A DNA stretch of 64,000 nucleotides, taken from positions 1,550,001 to 1,614,000 of the forward strand of contig NZ_PZPL01000001.1 in NCBI RefSeq assembly GCF_003044275.1, read 5' to 3'. This DNA comes from Rathayibacter caricis DSM 15933 (lineage in GTDB: Bacteria > Actinomycetota > Actinomycetes > Actinomycetales > Microbacteriaceae). The first letter of the stretch is position 1. The number at the start of each line of letters is the position of its first letter. Below the pieces are notes generated by a model. That model ran no database searches and had not been told where the DNA came from. It saw nothing but the letters and a program-made list of their open reading frames with translations. This document shows positions 62,135 through 64,000 of the stretch, piece by piece. The position numbers and the translations under genes are program-made.

Positions 62135-63159
62135 CGATCGACACCAGCACCACGGCTGCCCAGCCGCACCTCTCCGAGGAGCAGCTCCAGTCCATGTCCA
62201 TGGCCAAGGCGCTCAACGCCGGCCTCCGCCGCGCGATGACCGAGAACGACCGCGTCCTGCTGATGGGCGAGGACATCGGCCCCCTCGGCGGCGTCTTCCG
62301 CATCACGGAGGGACTGCACGCCGAGTTCGGACCGCAGCGCGTCCTCGACACCCCGCTCGCCGAGTCCGGCATCGTCGGGACCGCGATCGGACTCGCCATG
62401 CGCGGCTTCCGGCCCGTCTGCGAGATCCAGTTCGACGGCTTCATCTACCCGGCCTTCGACCAGATCACCTCGCAGCTGGCCAAGATGACCAACCGGCACG
62501 AGGGGCAGCTGAGCATGCCCGTCGTGATCCGCGTGCCCTTCGGCGGGCACATCGGAGCGGTCGAGCACCACCAGGAGAGCAACGAGGCGTACTTCGCGCA
62601 CACCGCCGGTCTGCGCGCCGTCAGCCCGTCCACGCCCAACGACGCCTACTGGATGATCCAGGAGGCCATCGCCTCGGACGACCCGGTGATGTTCTTCGAG
62701 CCCAAGAGCCGCTACTGGCCCAAGGGCGACGTCGATCTGCGCGCCTCCGCCGTCCCGCTGCACGCCTCCCGCGTCGTGCGACCGGGCACCGAGGTGACCG
62801 TCGTCGGCTGGGGACCGATGGTGTCGGTGCTGCTCCAGGCCGCCGAGCTCGCGGGCGAGGAGGGGACGAGCATCGAGGTCGTCGACCTCCGCTCGCTCTC
62901 GCCGATCGACTGGGAGCCGCTGCTCGAGTCCGTGCGCCGGACCGGCCGCCTCGTCGTCGCCCAGGAGGCGTCCGCGAATGTGAGCCTCGGCTCCGAGATC
63001 GCGGCGACTGTCACCGAGCGCGCCTTCTACTCGCTCGAGGCACCCGTGCTGCGGGTCGCCGGCTTCGACACCCCGTTCCCGCCCGCCAAGGTCGAGAAGA
63101 TCTTCCTCCCCGACGTCGACCGCGTGCTCGAGGCCGTCGACCGCTCCCTCGCGTACTGA
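62131..63159 (+). CDS. 2-oxoacid dehydrogenase E1 component, beta subunit
   Basis: The 342-residue subunit has [41 protein letters not shown]-type segment [19 protein letters not shown] and the C-terminal transketolase domain ([22 protein letters not shown]). It completes the E1 heterotetramer. The next gene, E2, begins 61 bases later after a short tandem repeat. Confidence 0.93.
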   Translation: MTIDTSTTAAQPHLSEEQLQSMSMAKALNAGLRRAMTENDRVLLMGEDIGPLGGVFRITEGLHAEFGPQRVLDTPLAESGIVGTAIGLAMRGFRPVCEIQFDGFIYPAFDQITSQLAKMTNRHEGQLSMPVVIRVPFGGHIGAVEHHQESNEAYFAHTAGLRAVSPSTPNDAYWMIQEAIASDDPVMFFEPKSRYWPKGDVDLRASAVPLHASRVVRPGTEVTVVGWGPMVSVLLQAAELAGEEGTSIEVVDLRSLSPIDWEPLLESVRRTGRLVVAQEASANVSLGSEIAATVTERAFYSLEAPVLRVAGFDTPFPPAKVEKIFLPDVDRVLEAVDRSLAY

Positions 63160-63193
63160 CGCGTCCGCGTCCCACCCGACGCGTCCGCGTCCC
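63158..63193 (+). repeat. 20-base tandem repeat after the E1 beta stop
   Basis: The sequence gacgcgtccgcgtccc occurs at 63158-63173 and 63178-63193, giving a 20-base period starting within the stop codon. Confidence 0.75.
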
Positions 63194-63220
63194 TCCAGCG
63201 TCAGAAAGCAGATCCCGACG

Positions 63221-64000
63221 ATGACAGAGCAGTTCCTCCTCCCCGATGTCGGCGAGGGCCTCACCGAGGCCGAGATCGTGGCCTGGAAGGTCAAGGTCGG
63301 CGACGAGGTCGCCGTCAACCAGGTGCTCGTCGAGATCGAGACCGCGAAGTCGCTGGTCGAGCTGCCGTCGCCGTTCAGCGGCACCGTCGTCGACGTCCTC
63401 GTCGACGAGGGCCAGACGGTCGACGTCGGCACCCCGATCATCACCGTGCAGGCGGGCGCCGGCACCCTCGGGTCCGAGATCCCCGCGATCCCCGCCCACC
63501 CGGCGCAGGCCGCTCCGCCCGCCCCGTCGACGACCGAGCCCGGAGAGGGATCGGGCGCCGCGCTCGTCGGCTACGGCACCGCGGGCGGCCACGTCGCCAC
63601 CCGTCGCCGCCGACCGCAGGGCGCTCCGGCCGCCGCGGCCCCCGCGCGCCCGGCCGCTCCGCCGCGCCCGACGTCGGTCCCCGCCGCGGCCGCGCTCCCC
63701 GTCATCGCGAAGCCGCCCATCCGCAAGCTCGCGAAGGACCTCGACGTCGACCTCCTCGAGGTGCAGGCCACCGGCCTCGCCGGCGAGGTCACGCGCGACG
63801 ACGTCATCCGCCACGCGTCGCAGGCCAGCGTCTTCCGCAACATCCAGACCCCCGCGTGGGCCGACTCCCGCGAGGAGCGGATCCCGGTGCGCGGCGTGCG
63901 CAAGGCCATCGCCGCCGCGATGTCGCAGAGCGCCTTCACCGCGCCGCACGTCAGCGTCTTCGTCGACGTCGACGCCACGCGCAGCATGGAGTTCGTCAAG
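63221..64000 (+). CDS. 2-oxoacid dehydrogenase E2, dihydrolipoamide acyltransferase, 5' part
   Basis: The first 260 residues are visible; the gene runs out of the window. A lipoyl domain (residues 2-77) carries the lipoyl lysine K43 in [11 protein letters not shown]. An Ala/Pro-rich linker follows, then a peripheral subunit-binding domain ([20 protein letters not shown] ... [12 protein letters not shown], about 165-203) and the start of the catalytic domain ([19 protein letters not shown]). It passes the acyl group to coenzyme A. The ribosome site is weak. Confidence 0.93.
   Translation, partial: MTEQFLLPDVGEGLTEAEIVAWKVKVGDEVAVNQVLVEIETAKSLVELPSPFSGTVVDVLVDEGQTVDVGTPIITVQAGAGTLGSEIPAIPAHPAQAAPPAPSTTEPGEGSGAALVGYGTAGGHVATRRRRPQGAPAAAAPARPAAPPRPTSVPAAAALPVIAKPPIRKLAKDLDVDLLEVQATGLAGEVTRDDVIRHASQASVFRNIQTPAWADSREERIPVRGVRKAIAAAMSQSAFTAPHVSVFVDVDATRSMEFVK

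Noticed and set aside
1..64000. tRNA or rRNA genes, CRISPR arrays, insertion sequences, integrases, replication origin.
   Set aside because: The intergenic stretches were read and none showed tRNA arms, rRNA sequence, spaced identical repeats of CRISPR type, or transposase genes. A covariance-model scan would be needed to exclude short RNAs.

Overview
The window is a piece of a high-GC actinobacterial chromosome. GTG starts, leaderless promoters, paired 4-base gene overlaps, LAxTG-type surface anchoring and a hairpin repeat of the TCGATACGC...GCTACTCGA type all point to Microbacteriaceae (Rathayibacter/Curtobacterium-like). The genus is inference. I see no rRNA, tRNA, CRISPR array, insertion sequence, integrase or prophage genes. 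Most of the window is chromosomal housekeeping and transport, interrupted by one large exopolysaccharide locus.

Layout. 1-9 kb: the tail of a GGDEF-EAL protein, a hemerythrin-like protein, a sulfide:quinone oxidoreductase with a small membrane partner, and a molybdate importer. The importer is split: mopI-like regulator, modB and modC lie together, while modA is 1.8 kb away behind a zinc alcohol dehydrogenase and an unknown protein. 8-12 kb: ThuA-like protein, D-2-hydroxyacid dehydrogenase and a DEAD-box RNA helicase. 12.3-12.85 kb: a gene-free block of hairpin repeats. 12.8-24 kb: a FetB-like permease, two complete methionine ABC importers (metQNI and metNIQ), a Gfo/Idh/MocA oxidoreductase, an acetyltransferase, an LAATG-anchored surface protein and a CPBP-type membrane protein. 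24-31.5 kb: a class A beta-lactamase lipoprotein, a siderophore-interacting protein, and a purine/pyrimidine salvage or catabolism module (amidohydrolase, NCS1 permease, divergent PucR regulator).

31.7-52 kb is the exopolysaccharide locus. It holds six glycosyltransferase domains (one in a fusion protein), Wzy-like polymerase, Wzx flippase, two pyruvyl transferase domains (one fused to a glycosyltransferase), an acyltransferase, two alpha/beta hydrolases, a Wzz-like co-polymerase whose kinase domain has lost its P-loop, a secreted beta-helix protein and a DUF218 protein. Five of the central genes (polymerase through GT2) follow one another by 4-base overlaps. Together they would build, export, pyruvylate, acylate and trim a heteropolysaccharide. 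The priming phosphoglycosyl transferase and sugar-nucleotide enzymes are not in the window.

52-64 kb: two small membrane proteins, two zinc-ribbon nuclease-like genes facing each other, a low-molecular-weight tyrosine phosphatase overlapping purB, a WXG100-like small protein overlapping an alpha/beta hydrolase, a membrane protein, a lipoprotein with an apparent frameshift, hisC, and E1alpha, E1beta and the start of E2 of a 2-oxoacid dehydrogenase complex.

Two patterns cut across the window. First, about a dozen genes have a TANNNT-like -10 element ending exactly 6 or 7 bases before an ATG/GTG, the signature of leaderless transcription. Second, two convergent intergenic regions carry the same family of hairpin repeats, whose stems vary in sequence while keeping complementarity.
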